This document shows positions 55,601-60,030 of a stretch of DNA of 64,000 nucleotides, in pieces. The stretch is taken from NCBI GenBank assembly GCA_963402885.1, contig OY727098.1, positions 17,594,717-17,658,716 of the forward strand, written 5' to 3'. Position 1 is the first letter of the stretch. Each line of letters opens with the position of its first letter. The position numbers and the translations under genes are program-made. This stretch comes from Antedon bifida. Its lineage: Eukaryota > Echinodermata > Crinoidea > Comatulida > Antedonidae. The notes below the pieces were generated by a model. It ran no database searches, had not been told where the DNA came from, and worked only from the letters and a program-made list of their open reading frames with translations.

Positions 55601-57788
55601 TGGACAATAATTTAGTTTCATCATAAATAATTAATATGTATTTTAGATATTAATTCACATTCTGCAATTATTATAATCCTTCCTTCTTACAGATATTTAT
55701 GCAATTTACTAACAATACGTAAGCAAAACATTGCTGGGTCTGGATGAGTAAGCATTTTACAGTTGATTAGCAAGCATCATATTGCCAGTGTTCAAAATAA
55801 AGTTAGCCATCTGACTGTCTTGTCTAGCAAACAAAATCCAAGGCGTTACATAAACTAACAACCAGAGATAAGTCAGTAATAAGTTTTAAAATGCTGTGGG
55901 CTATTCTAATCAATTTTAGGACATTGTGAAGGACAAAAGAAAGTGATTTAAAAAAATTGTATTGAAATAAAGATGCATTTGAAGAAATAAATTATAGCTA
56001 GGTTGCATCATCAAGAAGAGAAGAGTTTTCCAAATTTTCACTTAGGTTTTCAACCTACAGTGTTTTCCAGCAATGCTCGATAAACCAAGAATGATCACTA
56101 AAAAATGTGTAAATATTAGCTGTCCGGCTCGATCATCATCATTATTTATTCTCAATGATTTGAAAACTCAACGTCGACTGGAACAGGCTTTATTTATTCA
56201 GTGTAAAGAAAGATATGTGCATACTCTGTTCTATATACTACAAACATCCTCACTAAAGGCATAAAAAGATTACAGACTTGTTGCAATATTTTACATTGAT
56301 TTAAACATGGTAACAATTTGTGATGACACAAAATCACATTTACAAATATAGTCAGCAAGATTTTTAAAGTCTTGGTAGGTAATCGACTACACTGGTATGG
56401 CCAAAGTGACACAGGGGTGAGGTCCATATAATCCACATAATATTATACCTCCAGATTATCTCAGGACAAGATAATGCCAACTCTCAAAGTACATGCAGAT
56501 TTATAACTTTATAGGAGTTATTCAAGGTTGAAAAATATATATTTATCTTATATAGTAATATGAAATATACTTTTCTATATTACTTTATAGGCTATTCAGT
56601 TTTATTTAAACTTAAGTTTTTCCTGGCATCGTTAGACATCTACAGTTTACCAGATAGAACATTGACAAATATTCGTAAACATAAGTTTCGACCAGAAGAT
56701 ATTTGTCTATTTTTACTAAAAACATTCAAAGAAAATACAAATCCAAATCAATGTTATTTGTTGTTAATTGAATTTATTGATTTTATTAAGATATGATAAA
56801 ATAAAATGAACTCTGAAAAAGTGGGGCAAGCCATTATTATTATGTGTTTTATAGTTTTTCAGCACTTATTTTTAATACTAAGAGATGGCTAACACTTGTG
56901 TTAAATACCAGTCGACCACCATCTTGGAGGTAGAAACCAATGATCCTTGTAATGTAATGTTTACACCGTAAATTCTCATAATGCGTTAATTGATTGCCGG
57001 CATCGTTTTAAAAAAAGACAAAAAAACTTGTATACCAATCTATAATTACTATGGTGATATGAAGCATTACCATGGTGTCTGTAGCTATAGTTTTGAAAAA
57101 CAATATATAAAATCAATTGCAACGTAAAATCACATCTAAAGTTCTTTGACCACAAAAATGGCAAGGTGGAAGTATCATATTTATTATGGTATTGAACATT
57201 AGTGCATTATATTTGCCTCTTTATATTTTAAGTTGTGAATTTTGATGAGTTTTATTATTTTAAATTACAGTCTATGTGTGCCACATACCTGGATAAACCG
57301 ACATATAACTTTATCCTCAAAGAAAAGTAGACAATTTATTGAACATCCCTCTCCATAATTACACAAACCAGTAGTGGTGTTAGTAGTCTATGAGTGCTAG
57401 CTTACCTGTATAAACCGACAATAGCCCGTGCTCTCCAGAGGGAGGGCTTAGATACGAAAGTGAAAAGTTCTTAGAACACCCCTGTATTATAATGGACCAG
57501 TCCGCAACCACGCCCTCATGTGGGAACGTACCAACGTACCACAAACCAGACACTCAAAGGGGAGCATCCCAGCAAACTACCAATGCATTCTCCAATGTTT
57601 TGGAGCTATCCAGGAGAATAGGCTATTATCTGCTTATCCAGGTATTGGTATAAAATATACTAAATTTTCATGAATTAATTTAAATTATTAAAATTAAATA
57701 TTTAAAATAATTAATGATAAACTTACTTGTAAGAGTCAACCAGGTAGAAAAAATATGACCCCATGCTCATTAAGAAATATGCAACAAC
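4594..57788 (-). CDS. KCNMA1: Slo1/BK-type Ca2+- and voltage-activated K+ channel gene, partial, multi-exon
   Basis: This is the span of the located exons of a large-conductance potassium channel alpha subunit, a plasma-membrane tetramer that opens on depolarisation and intracellular Ca2+. The exons give, in order, S1, S2, S3, the arginine-bearing S4, S5, the pore with the filter TVGYGD, S6, and most of the RCK1 gating-ring domain. Family residues are kept: RFLRALR in S4, SE just after it, the two RCK1 aspartates (human D362 and D367) in KDFLHKD, and the Mg2+-site glutamates (human E374, E399) in NVE and FTQLE. Adjacent exons join in phase (0-2-0-1-0-0-2-2-0-0-0-2). The N-terminus with S0 and the C-terminal RCK2 with the calcium bowl are not seen here, and one short RCK1 exon was not located. 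Slo1 rather than Slo2 is indicated by the [10 protein letters not shown] pore turret and the conserved RCK1 sequence. Residue numbers are from family knowledge. Confidence 0.96.
4998..5150. repeat. Fold-back element, family C
   Basis: The ends GGTTTGCGGTACACCATGTG and TTGTACATCAAACCTTAC are imperfect inverted repeats, and an inner pair GTTGAGAATGTCTTGA / TCAAGACATTCTCAAC is perfect. A related copy with the same GGTTTGCGGTACACC end lies at 28081-28203 in another intron of the same gene. Confidence 0.7.
5363..5685. repeat. Inverted-repeat element with internal direct duplication
   Basis: TAATGGCAGGTCAGAAA (5363-5379) and TTTCTGACTTGCCATTA (5669-5685) are reverse complements with one mismatch. 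Inside, a 39-bp unit beginning GGGACAGTGTATTTTTAACA (5537-5575) is repeated directly at 5576-5614. It may be a MITE carrying a small tandem repeat, or part of the wider repeat family that mentions cattaatagggg-type sequences. Confidence 0.6.
6295..6443. repeat. Long fold-back element (about 65-nt arms)
   Basis: The left arm starts GACTAGAGACGCAACGCATG and the right arm ends CTTGTGTTGTGTCTCTAGTG. They are about 80% complementary over some 65 nt with a loop of about 14 nt (ATTATTCATACT region). It is distinctly richer in G+C than its surroundings. This is a typical fold-back MITE. Confidence 0.75.
6673..6745. repeat. Small inverted repeat
   Basis: ATGTATTGTGGG and CCCACAATACAT are perfect 12-bp reverse complements about 45 nt apart, and the loop holds the partly symmetrical TGTATGCATGTAC. 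It may be a MITE remnant. Confidence 0.45.
8016..8081 (-). CDS. KCNMA1: Candidate cassette exon: basic, phosphosite-rich linker insert
   Basis: A 66-nt G+C-richer island lies in the intron after the CSCDN exon. It has a good acceptor (TCTCTCTTCACTATAG) and a weaker donor (CAG|GTTGTT). Entered in phase 1, it reads [22 protein letters not shown] without a stop and leaves in phase 1, so including or skipping it keeps the channel frame. RRNT, RRIFS and RAS resemble basophilic kinase sites. Its position matches the vertebrate STREX insertion point; sequence identity to STREX is not claimed. It could instead be a chance open stretch. Expression evidence is needed to settle it. Confidence 0.45.
8082..9056 (-). 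other. Slo1 intron, AT-rich
   Basis: Nothing beyond low-complexity AT-rich sequence and a short direct repeat of TTAATCTTAATAATTAA near 8938-8970 is recognisable. Confidence 0.6.
9057..9133 (-). CDS. KCNMA1: Slo1 exon: RCK1 end to linker, [12 protein letters not shown]
   Basis: This 77-nt exon encodes [25 protein letters not shown]. It aligns with human [20 protein letters not shown] CGCK, including the conserved cysteines and histidine. The acceptor TTTTTCTTCAG is strong and the donor is GTAACT. It ends in phase 1 directly after the KxCxC motif. In vertebrates this is the well-known alternative splicing position at which the STREX insert enters. Confidence 0.95.
9623..9704. repeat. 22-bp tandem repeat
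   Basis: The unit GGACGATAACTTAACAATTG CG occurs three times perfectly and a fourth time in part. The partial copy ends exactly where the SINE begins, so the array may be the expanded insertion target or SINE flank. Confidence 0.95.
9707..10012 (+). mobile_element. tRNA-derived SINE with LINE-shared 3' tail
   Basis: The head (about 9708-9780) has pol III A-box-like TGGCGCAGTGTGTTGGG (9716-9732) and a perfect B box GGTTCGAATCC (9760-9770). Acceptor-stem ends do not pair well, so it is tRNA-derived rather than a tRNA. The body follows, then a 3' tail CACAACATTAGGCGCTATAT AAATCCAGGA. The same tail, in reverse orientation, ends the LINE fragment at 15140-15740, suggesting the SINE borrows that LINE's reverse transcriptase. 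Confidence 0.88.
10075..10161 (-). CDS. KCNMA1: Slo1 exon: end of RCK1, INPGPHVKI...GFFIADS
   Basis: The 87-nt exon encodes [20 protein letters not shown] and ADSALEVK. It corresponds to human [28 protein letters not shown]. It enters needing two bases and leaves AG, which becomes arginine with the A of the next exon. The acceptor is CCCATAG and the donor GTCAGA, a weaker match. A SINE ends about 60 nt beyond the donor on the opposite strand. Confidence 0.94.
10162..10702 (-). other. Slo1 intron, no recognisable feature
   Basis: 541 nt between the microexon and the INPG exon. Repeated use of GATGATGT-type words is seen, but there is no coding or repeat structure I can name. Confidence 0.5.
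10703..10736 (-). CDS. KCNMA1: Slo1 candidate microexon: variable loop before INPG
   Basis: A 34-nt stretch flanked by GATAG and GTAAGT encodes, in the only frame that joins the next exon, (A)[10 protein letters not shown](T). In other Slo1 proteins the loop between AIE and ISINP is acidic and Ser/Gly-rich (Drosophila has IKGAEEGADSK), and the exon at 10161 picks up in phase with IAINPG. AVE would then correspond to the end of the family's AIE. The pyrimidine tract is weak and the upstream partner exon was not found. Confidence 0.6.
11052..11270 (+). mobile_element. Degenerate tRNA-derived SINE
   Basis: GTAGCTTGATGGTAACATGC resembles a tRNA 5' half with an A box, and AGATTCAATCC (near 11099) resembles a B box (GGTTCAAATCC). 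A body with AATTGGCAAGTTCCTCACTG TTGGAGG follows. It differs from the SINE at 9707. Confidence 0.6.
12283..12520 (-). mobile_element. Diverged LINE 3' UTR fragment
   Basis: Read on the minus strand it has GGAGGCACC, then AACTGCAGGTTC, TTGGCGACGACGGCATCCC. This parallels the 3' UTR of the fuller copy at 15140-15740 (GGAGGCGCC, AACTGGTGCC, TTAGCGACGAAGGCGTATCC). The preceding part, with ACCTGTTTATTTG and CATGCTGCCAG, also parallels it. An older copy of the same LINE family. Confidence 0.6.
14210..14480 (+). mobile_element. SINE/LINE-type dispersed repeat remnant
   Basis: The segment CATGTGCATGTTAAAGAACC, followed by CAGAAGAGTAGGGGGTTACC and CTGGTGTACTGGTCC, is the recurring GTTAAAGAxCC...GAGTAGGGG...CCxGGTGTxCTGGxC pattern found near the 3' parts of many invertebrate retroposons. 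Local G+C is clearly above the background. Open frames on both strands are incidental. Confidence 0.55.
15140..15740 (-). mobile_element. 5'-truncated non-LTR retrotransposon (CR1/L2-like) with RT C-terminus and 3' UTR
   Basis: Minus-strand translation gives [14 protein letters not shown], then [46 protein letters not shown] and a stop (TAA at 15453-15455). [12 protein letters not shown]...[10 protein letters not shown] is the usual C-terminus of CR1/L2-class reverse transcriptases. A poly-T/A-interrupted 3' UTR follows, ending with the tail shared with the SINE at 9707 and a TTATTATTAT repeat. The poly-A run at 15241-15279 on the plus strand is internal to it. Confidence 0.88.
16105..16600. 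repeat. Degenerate tandem repeat derived from the adjoining Slo1 exon
   Basis: On the minus strand, words resembling the exon's end recur: ATGACTTTCCGGAAATTCC, ATGACTTTCGGAAGTTATGG AAAGAATTAT (exon: ATGACCTTTCCGGAAGTCAC ACGGTAAGAATTAT). TTATGATCTCACAGGTAAGT also occurs twice about 100 nt apart (exon: GATCCTTCACAGG). The copies are out of frame and decayed. Confidence 0.65.
16637..16746 (-). CDS. KCNMA1: Slo1 exon: late RCK1, EMYTEYLS...GMTFPE
   Basis: This 110-nt exon encodes [20 protein letters not shown] and [16 protein letters not shown] plus two bases. It matches invertebrate Slo1 WTNDYLRGTGMEMYTETLSP. It begins after AATACAG and ends before GTAAGA. The exon sits alone between introns of about 11 kb and 6 kb. 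The intron just downstream carries several decayed copies of its last 40 or so bases (see findings). The next family segment, ELCFxKLxLLLxAIE, should follow but was not located. Confidence 0.93.
18600..18662. repeat. Short tandem repeat of TCTAATTTGCATATTG
   Basis: Three near-copies of TCTAATTTGCATATT(G/A) run in tandem. Each contains ATTTGCAT, the octamer-factor consensus, though a function here is only a possibility. Confidence 0.75.
20790..21225. repeat. ATCATCAATATC-type microsatellite
   Basis: Degenerate array of ATCATCAATATCATT words over about 430 bp. The open frame on the minus strand (all Met, Ile, Leu) is produced by the repeat and is not a gene. Confidence 0.95.
22430..22765. repeat. 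Scattered CTCGAAAAGAAGC repeats
   Basis: CCCATCTCGAAAAGAAGC-like words occur at about 22466, 22720 and 22740 with more diverged versions between (CTCAAAAAGAAG). Probably one old array interrupted by other sequence. Confidence 0.6.
25672..25830. repeat. Family-A MITE (GCTCTGTCTACACTATCAAA)
   Basis: A diverged copy: the left end has CTACACTTTTCAAACTTTAT and the right end TCAAACTAGTTTGGTAGTGT AGACAG. The inner parts share AATGTGATGTG and TTGGGCACATCAC with the other copies. Confidence 0.75.
27829..27984 (-). CDS. KCNMA1: Slo1 exon: RCK1 interface helix region
   Basis: The exon has exactly 52 codons: [40 protein letters not shown] and [12 protein letters not shown]. This is the most conserved cytoplasmic segment of Slo1, and the LAPGFST version is the invertebrate form (human LAQGLST). 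Acceptor is TTGTAG, donor GTAATG. The C-terminal MRSNSE runs straight into GSNDLW of the next exon in phase 0. Confidence 0.97.
28081..28203. repeat. Fold-back element, family C (second copy)
   Basis: AGTAAGATTTGCAGTAGGCC ATGTG at the left and TGGTGTACCGCAAACCTACC at the right are inverted. It contains TTCTCAACCTTAATTTACTT and matches the ends of the copy at 4998-5150. Confidence 0.65.
28242..28342. repeat. Family-A MITE, truncated
   Basis: Only the half with AAATATGGTAGTGATATGAC, ATATGGGCATATCACATT and AGTTTGATAGTGTAGACAGA is present. The opposite terminal repeat is missing. Confidence 0.8.
28378..28530 (-). CDS. KCNMA1: Slo1 exon: RCK1 core, [11 protein letters not shown] region
   Basis: The 153-nt exon encodes [34 protein letters not shown] and [13 protein letters not shown]. 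It is nearly identical to the family signature [22 protein letters not shown]. The usual Tyr after KN is replaced by Cys (KNCCARIR). Acceptor is GTAACAG, donor GTAATG. Phase 0 at both ends. The 392-nt intron that follows is largely made of two MITE-like repeats. Confidence 0.97.
28760..28865 (-). CDS. KCNMA1: Slo1 exon: RCK1 second unit
   Basis: This 106-nt exon lies about 10.4 kb downstream of the previous one in coding direction. It encodes [20 protein letters not shown] and [15 protein letters not shown], matching Slo1 PDLELEGLFKRHFTTVEFFQG. Gln and Glu of TQLE correspond to human Q397 and E399, the second half of the magnesium site. Splice sites are TTTTCTAG and GTATGA. It closes phase 2 to phase 0. 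Confidence 0.96.
30061..30535. repeat. CATACTTATCATTCTCATCA minisatellite
   Basis: About 475 bp of CATACTTATCATTCTCATCA TCATAAT-like units with variable ATC runs. It creates long false open frames of Met/Ile/Arg on the minus strand and Ile/Leu on the plus strand. Confidence 0.96.
31818..31954. repeat. Family-A MITE, full length
   Basis: Begins TAAGCTCTGTCTACACTATA and ends TTGATAGAGTAGACAGAGCT TTA. The terminal inverted repeats are about 24 bp and end in TA, compatible with a Tc1/mariner-type TA target. Confidence 0.9.
33225..33860. repeat. About 45-bp minisatellite (GGATAAATGGAGATTATAAG)
   Basis: More than ten copies of GGTAGGATAAATGGAGATTA TAAGATTGGATATATAGGAT ACTAA-like units with indels, becoming more degenerate at the high-coordinate end. 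Confidence 0.95.
34846..35490. repeat. About 84-bp tandem repeat (AATAGGGATGTTCCCTGAAT)
   Basis: About eight units, each with CCTTAATAGGGATGTTCCCT GAATAGGGGTTGAC followed by an ATATATATTG or ACATGTATTG segment and a CATGTTCATTTCTAATGGA-like segment. Open frames at 35121-35402 and 35351-35542 are repeat translations. Related CTATTAAGGG words occur near 5500, 25835 and 40100. Confidence 0.95.
36590..36797 (+). mobile_element. LINE endonuclease fragment
   Basis: The plus-strand frame reads [30 protein letters not shown]. The GCIYRSPNS motif is characteristic of the apurinic-type endonuclease domain of non-LTR retrotransposons. The piece is short, lacks the rest of the domain, and is cut off by the family-A MITE that begins at 36802. 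Confidence 0.8.
36802..36965. repeat. Family-A MITE, full length
   Basis: From TTAAGCTCTGTCTACACTAT to TTGATAGTGACAGAGCTTTA. It contains both AAATATGGTAGTAATATGCC and ATATGGGCACATCACATA. It borders directly on the LINE endonuclease piece. Confidence 0.92.
37193..38017. repeat. Family-A MITE split by a LINE insertion
   Basis: The left half (37193-37250, TTAAGCTCTGTCTACACTAT to GTGATGTGTTCATATA) and right half (37909-38017, TGGACATGATGATGTCATAT to GTAGACAGAGCTTTTA) join into a normal element when the intervening 658 bp are removed. Confidence 0.85.
37251..37908 (-). mobile_element. 5'-truncated LINE (RT C-terminal part) inside a MITE
   Basis: The minus-strand frame reads [34 protein letters not shown], matching the FLGVxIDxxLxWxxHIxxI xxKISK motif that follows the catalytic part of non-LTR reverse transcriptases. 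Frames break further along. It interrupts the MITE at its centre. Confidence 0.82.
39263..39373 (-). CDS. KCNMA1: Slo1 exon: RCK1 first beta-alpha unit with Ca2+/Mg2+ residues
   Basis: The 111-nt exon encodes [20 protein letters not shown] and then [16 protein letters not shown]. The HIVVCGH strand begins the Rossmann-like RCK1 domain. Both aspartates of the RCK1 calcium site (human D362 and D367, in KDF and HKD) and the magnesium-site glutamate (human E374, in NVE) are retained. The acceptor is TTGCAG, the donor GTAAGT. It keeps phase 2 at both ends. Confidence 0.97.
39374..40569 (-). other. Slo1 intron, AT-rich
   Basis: About 1.2 kb with a CTATTAAGGGGACAC word near 40100 related to the 84-bp tandem repeat family. 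No exon or intact mobile element seen. Confidence 0.5.
40570..40661 (-). CDS. KCNMA1: Slo1 exon: end of S6 and C-linker to the gating ring
   Basis: This 92-nt exon encodes [20 protein letters not shown] and then [10 protein letters not shown]. It aligns with human [20 protein letters not shown], including the gate-region phenylalanine and proline (F315 and P320 in human numbering). The C-linker transmits gating-ring movement to the S6 gate. Splice sites are TTTTGTAG and GTAGGT. It enters in phase 0 and leaves two bases, completed as lysine by the exon at 39263. Confidence 0.95.
40715..41045. repeat. Degenerate tandem repeat of CATTCATTTGTATGTGATTA
   Basis: Three diverged copies of CATTCATTTGTATGTGATTA A(A/G)TCAT occur near 40730, 40820 and 40947. 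The last two are followed by GTGTAATGTTTA(G/C)CAAATAA. Confidence 0.8.
42480..42665. repeat. About 34-bp tandem repeat (GAGAGTCTGGTATTGGGAGA)
   Basis: Four or five units of TCTGGTATTGGGAGAGTTTG T(T/G)GTTTTCGGAGAG with increasing decay towards low coordinates. It lies about 110 nt from the pore exon. Confidence 0.85.
42776..42946 (-). CDS. KCNMA1: Slo1 exon: pore turret, selectivity filter and start of S6
   Basis: The exon encodes exactly 57 codons: the turret [20 protein letters not shown], the pore helix, the filter TVGYGD, and the S6 start ending FFIFGGL. The filter is intact, so a potassium-selective pore is expected. The turret opening [10 protein letters not shown] is diagnostic of Slo1. 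The acceptor is CCGTCTAG and the donor GTAAGT. Both ends are in phase 0. Two extra cysteines (FTCLY and TTCGRCF) distinguish it from the human sequence, where the matching stretches are WECVY and TTLGRLF. Confidence 0.98.
42947..43251 (-). other. Short Slo1 intron
   Basis: 305 nt between pore and S4-S5 exons with no recognisable repeat or RNA. Confidence 0.7.
43252..43403 (-). CDS. KCNMA1: Slo1 exon: S4 voltage sensor and S5
   Basis: The 152-nt exon encodes [20 protein letters not shown], the [15 protein letters not shown] linker, and S5 ending in TAAGVIHL. The three S4 arginines and the following glutamate (human E219 position) are all kept. FLRVLKTSN replaces the vertebrate FLNILKTSN, which adds one positive charge in the S4-S5 linker. 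Splice sites are TCTACAG and GTAAGA. An antisense open frame over the same bases is a shadow of this exon. Confidence 0.97.
46862..46908. repeat. Perfect 13-bp inverted repeat
   Basis: TATATTCACCATT and AATGGTGAATATG pair with a loop of about 18 nt. It could form a stable stem in either transcript. Confidence 0.6.
48548..48640 (-). repeat. Family-B MITE end (TTTATCCAGGTAAGC)
   Basis: On the minus strand it reads CGACAATAGCC-like sequence complement: CGGTTTATCCAGGTAAGCTA GGCAT. The element includes AGCACCCCTAT as in other copies. The donor-like CAGGTAAG is in the channel's sense orientation. Confidence 0.75.
49110..49221 (-). CDS. KCNMA1: Slo1 exon: S2-S3 linker and S3 helix
   Basis: This exon encodes [20 protein letters not shown] and then [18 protein letters not shown], the S2-S3 linker, S3 and the S3-S4 turn. 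The S3 aspartate (human D186) sits in IVDFF. The TIPP motif and the RTWIG junction are characteristic of invertebrate Slo1. It is preceded by TTATTTCAG and followed by GTAAGG. Length is 112 nt, phase 0 in and phase 1 out. Confidence 0.96.
49354..49447 (-). CDS. KCNMA1: Slo1 exon: S1-S2 loop and S2 helix
   Basis: This 94-nt exon encodes the extracellular S1-S2 loop ([14 protein letters not shown]) followed by S2 ([17 protein letters not shown]). The S2 aspartate (human D153) in QTD and the arginine at the end of S2 (human R167) are present; both contribute to voltage sensing in Slo1. The acceptor is TTTCAG and the donor GTAAGT. It begins by completing the lysine codon left open by the S1 exon and ends on a codon boundary. 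Only 132 nt of intron separate it from the S3 exon. Confidence 0.95.
51546..51700. repeat. Family-A MITE, full length
   Basis: From TAAAGCTCTATCTATACTAT to TTGATAGTGTAGACAGAGCT TTA, with TATGCCCAAATATGGTAGTG inside. The right inner arm is shortened relative to other copies. Confidence 0.92.
54650..54780 (-). repeat. Family-B MITE, partial
   Basis: Plus strand CTACCTGGATAAACCAATTT, GCCTATTCTCCT and AACACCCCTCTCCATAAATA are shared with the other copies. The opposite end is missing. Confidence 0.7.
57277..57375 (-). repeat. Family-B MITE, partial
   Basis: CATACCTGGATAAACCGACA, TATCCTCAAAGAAAAGTAGA and GAACATCCCTCTCCATAATT identify it. It lies directly next to a fuller copy at 57390, so the two may be a tandem or nested pair. 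Confidence 0.7.
57390..57645. repeat. Family-B MITE, nearly complete
   Basis: Left end GCTAGCTTACCTGTATAAAC CGACAATAGCC, right end GGCTATTATCTGCTTATCCA GGTATTGG, inverted to each other. The interior has GAACACCCCTGTATTATAAT GGACCAGTCCGCAACCACGC. It ends about 80 nt from the S1 exon's donor. Confidence 0.82.
57727..57788 (-). CDS. KCNMA1: Slo1 exon: S1 membrane helix
   Basis: This 62-nt exon is the first one located in coding order. It encodes 20 full codons, [20 protein letters not shown], plus two bases that complete a lysine in the next exon. It matches the family's S1 segment (human [20 protein letters not shown]). The acceptor reads TTTTCCAG and the donor GTAAGT. It starts in phase 0 and ends in phase 2, as the exon at 49354 requires. 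The preceding exon, which would end near the family motif TGRIL, was not found between here and the window edge. Confidence 0.88.
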
Positions 57789-58102
57789 CTGGAAAACAAA
57801 AATATGTGTAAACTTATTAGTCTTTTAGAATTTATTTACTATACAATTAGTACTATACAATGGGAAAATTTAGGAGAATCTAGAATGCCTCAAAATAGCA
57901 AGCGATATAGCCTATCTTGGTCGCACCTACAAGCATTTAGTATTTGAATCTTCTGTGGCTCAATTTACTCAAACATAATAACATAATTTTAAATGTATAT
58001 TATTTAAAGAAGTTCTGTTTATAAGAGTACTAAACAAAACGTACAATTTATTATTGTAGAATTGGTTACATGTTATAAATGATAAAACAGGTAGTAACAA
58101 AA

Positions 58103-58186
58103 GCAACACGTCAGTTTAGCCTTGATTAATTCATTGATGAAAAGGCAACACCTCAGTTTAGCCTTGATTAATTCATTGATGAAAAG
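58103..58186. repeat. 42-bp direct duplication
   Basis: GCAACACGTCAGTTTAGCCT TGATTAATTCATTGATGAAAAG is followed at once by the same sequence with one difference (CACCTC for CACGTC). Confidence 0.95.
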
Positions 58187-59829
58187 GGGCAATTCTAGTA
58201 CAAATTCAATACTCTCAACTGACCATAACATCAGTCACTTTTATTGTTAGTAACACTAACAGATAAAATAATTGTCAGTGAACTGCTTTATGCGCCCTTT
58301 GTTTATTTTTCACTTGATTTGTGTGTATTTTTTTTAGCAACGATGAAAATACTCATTTTATGTAATGGGATTTTGTAGATAAAAAGCTTCTTTTTCATAA
58401 TTGGCAAAAAAATAAAAAATGCCAGGTCACATGACCACAAAATTATGCAAATGACTACTTTTTTTTCTGTCCCATAAACCAAACTCTTTCCAGCTCTAAA
58501 ACATAATGTAATCTATCTATGTATCTATCTTTTTTTTTTATTTAATTGAATTGTTCCTTTTTAAATCTCTACATGGTGGTAGGACTTAACACCAAATAGT
58601 GAAATGATAAATACTGTATTATTCTTTAAACAATAAGGATCAAATATTCATTGACCTTTCATAATTATGATTATCTGACATTGATAAACATGCCCTCTAA
58701 CCTTTCACAATCATAATAATACCATGTGATATAAAAATGAATCTATTTATAGAATCACTTTTATCGTTACAATATTGAGTAGCATATTATTGGTTCTGCT
58801 ATTGAATATGAAATTTAAATAATATTATAACTACTGAAAATTTATGCAGTAAGACTAATACAGAGAATATTGAAATTATAATATTGGGATTTTTTTATTA
58901 CTTGATCAATATTATTATCATTATTATTATTGGTGTTATACATATTATCTTTGGTACTTTATGATCACTATTACTAGGGAGCTTTTGATTTGAGATAACT
59001 GACGACCTAAGAACAAGAACAATGTGGCTGTTGTTTTTAGGTCTAAATGATGACCGACGGCTAGCAATGGCTAAGTCCTATGTATAAGTCATCGCATAAC
59101 GAAAGTTCTCGGTTTATTGTGGGTATGATTCTGTATTCGGTTTATTGCTTTTAATGTACATAAAATATTCGTTCAAAGAGAGAGAGAAAGTTTTATAGAC
59201 TGTGGCCAATTGAACTACTGGTTTGCTATATTTCTGGTCCATTAGAACAGAAACAAAATTGCCTTAATGATTGAACAGCAAATTACTAAAACAATTAAAA
59301 TGCATAATAGAAAGGTCATTGGCTATTAGTTAGAATCAAATTAAAATCAGTGTAATTTACAATATTACTTGTGTCATTGAAAGTATACCAAGGCTGTACA
59401 GTACAGTACTTGGTATTAAATGAATATAGGGACATTTGCTTTATTTCTTTGCCAATTTTATCCTCAAGATGTCCTTACATTGATAATATTATATCTTAAA
59501 TAACATTATTGCTATTTGTAGTAATAAATAACATACAGAATTTAGTATTCTAGCAGAATATTCAATATAAACATTTTTTTTTTGGTAAAAATGTGATTAT
59601 CATTTTATTTCTTATTTTTCATGAGCGTAAGCCGTAAGAATGGTAACGAGTAGATGTTCATTAACACTACATAAGATAGATAGATTTAGTTCATATGAAT
59701 GGAGTGACTACATAATATTGTTTGCTTTAGTCTATTCAGTAATTTGTGCATATAATGTAGGAGTTCAATAGTGGGAATATATCATGTTTTGTCTATCAAG
59801 CGTTTCATTCAATCATTCAACTATTATTA

Positions 59830-60030
59830 CCATTCTCGTCGAAGAGTGAGATTAACCTTGAAAAGTAGAGATTATTATTGAACACCCCTCTCCACAAATG
59901 GTATAGTCCATGAACTATGCCCTCAGGTGGGAGCCTCCCCACAAACCACCATCATTATTTCTACTTTTCGAGGTATATCTCACTCTTCGAGGAGAAAGGC
60001 TATTGTCAGTTTATCCAGGTAAGCTAGGCA
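59830..60030 (+). repeat. Family-B MITE with internal palindrome
   Basis: The right end GGCTATTGTCAGTTTATCCA GGTAAGCTAGGCACG is intact. Inner arms CGTCGAAGAGTGAGATTAAC CTTGAAAAGTAGA and TCTACTTTTCGAGGTATATC TCACTCTTCGAGGAG are inverted. It has CACCCCTCTCCACAAATGGT and ATGCCCTCAGGTGGGAGCC inside. Confidence 0.82.

Larger units (their letters stand above)
49448..57726 (-). other. Slo1 intron (about 8.3 kb)
   Basis: AT-rich with a family-A MITE (51546-51700) and three family-B elements (54650, 57277, 57390). Two plus-strand open frames at 56073-56264 and 56560-56796 are noted under findings. The rest shows no structure. Confidence 0.6.
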
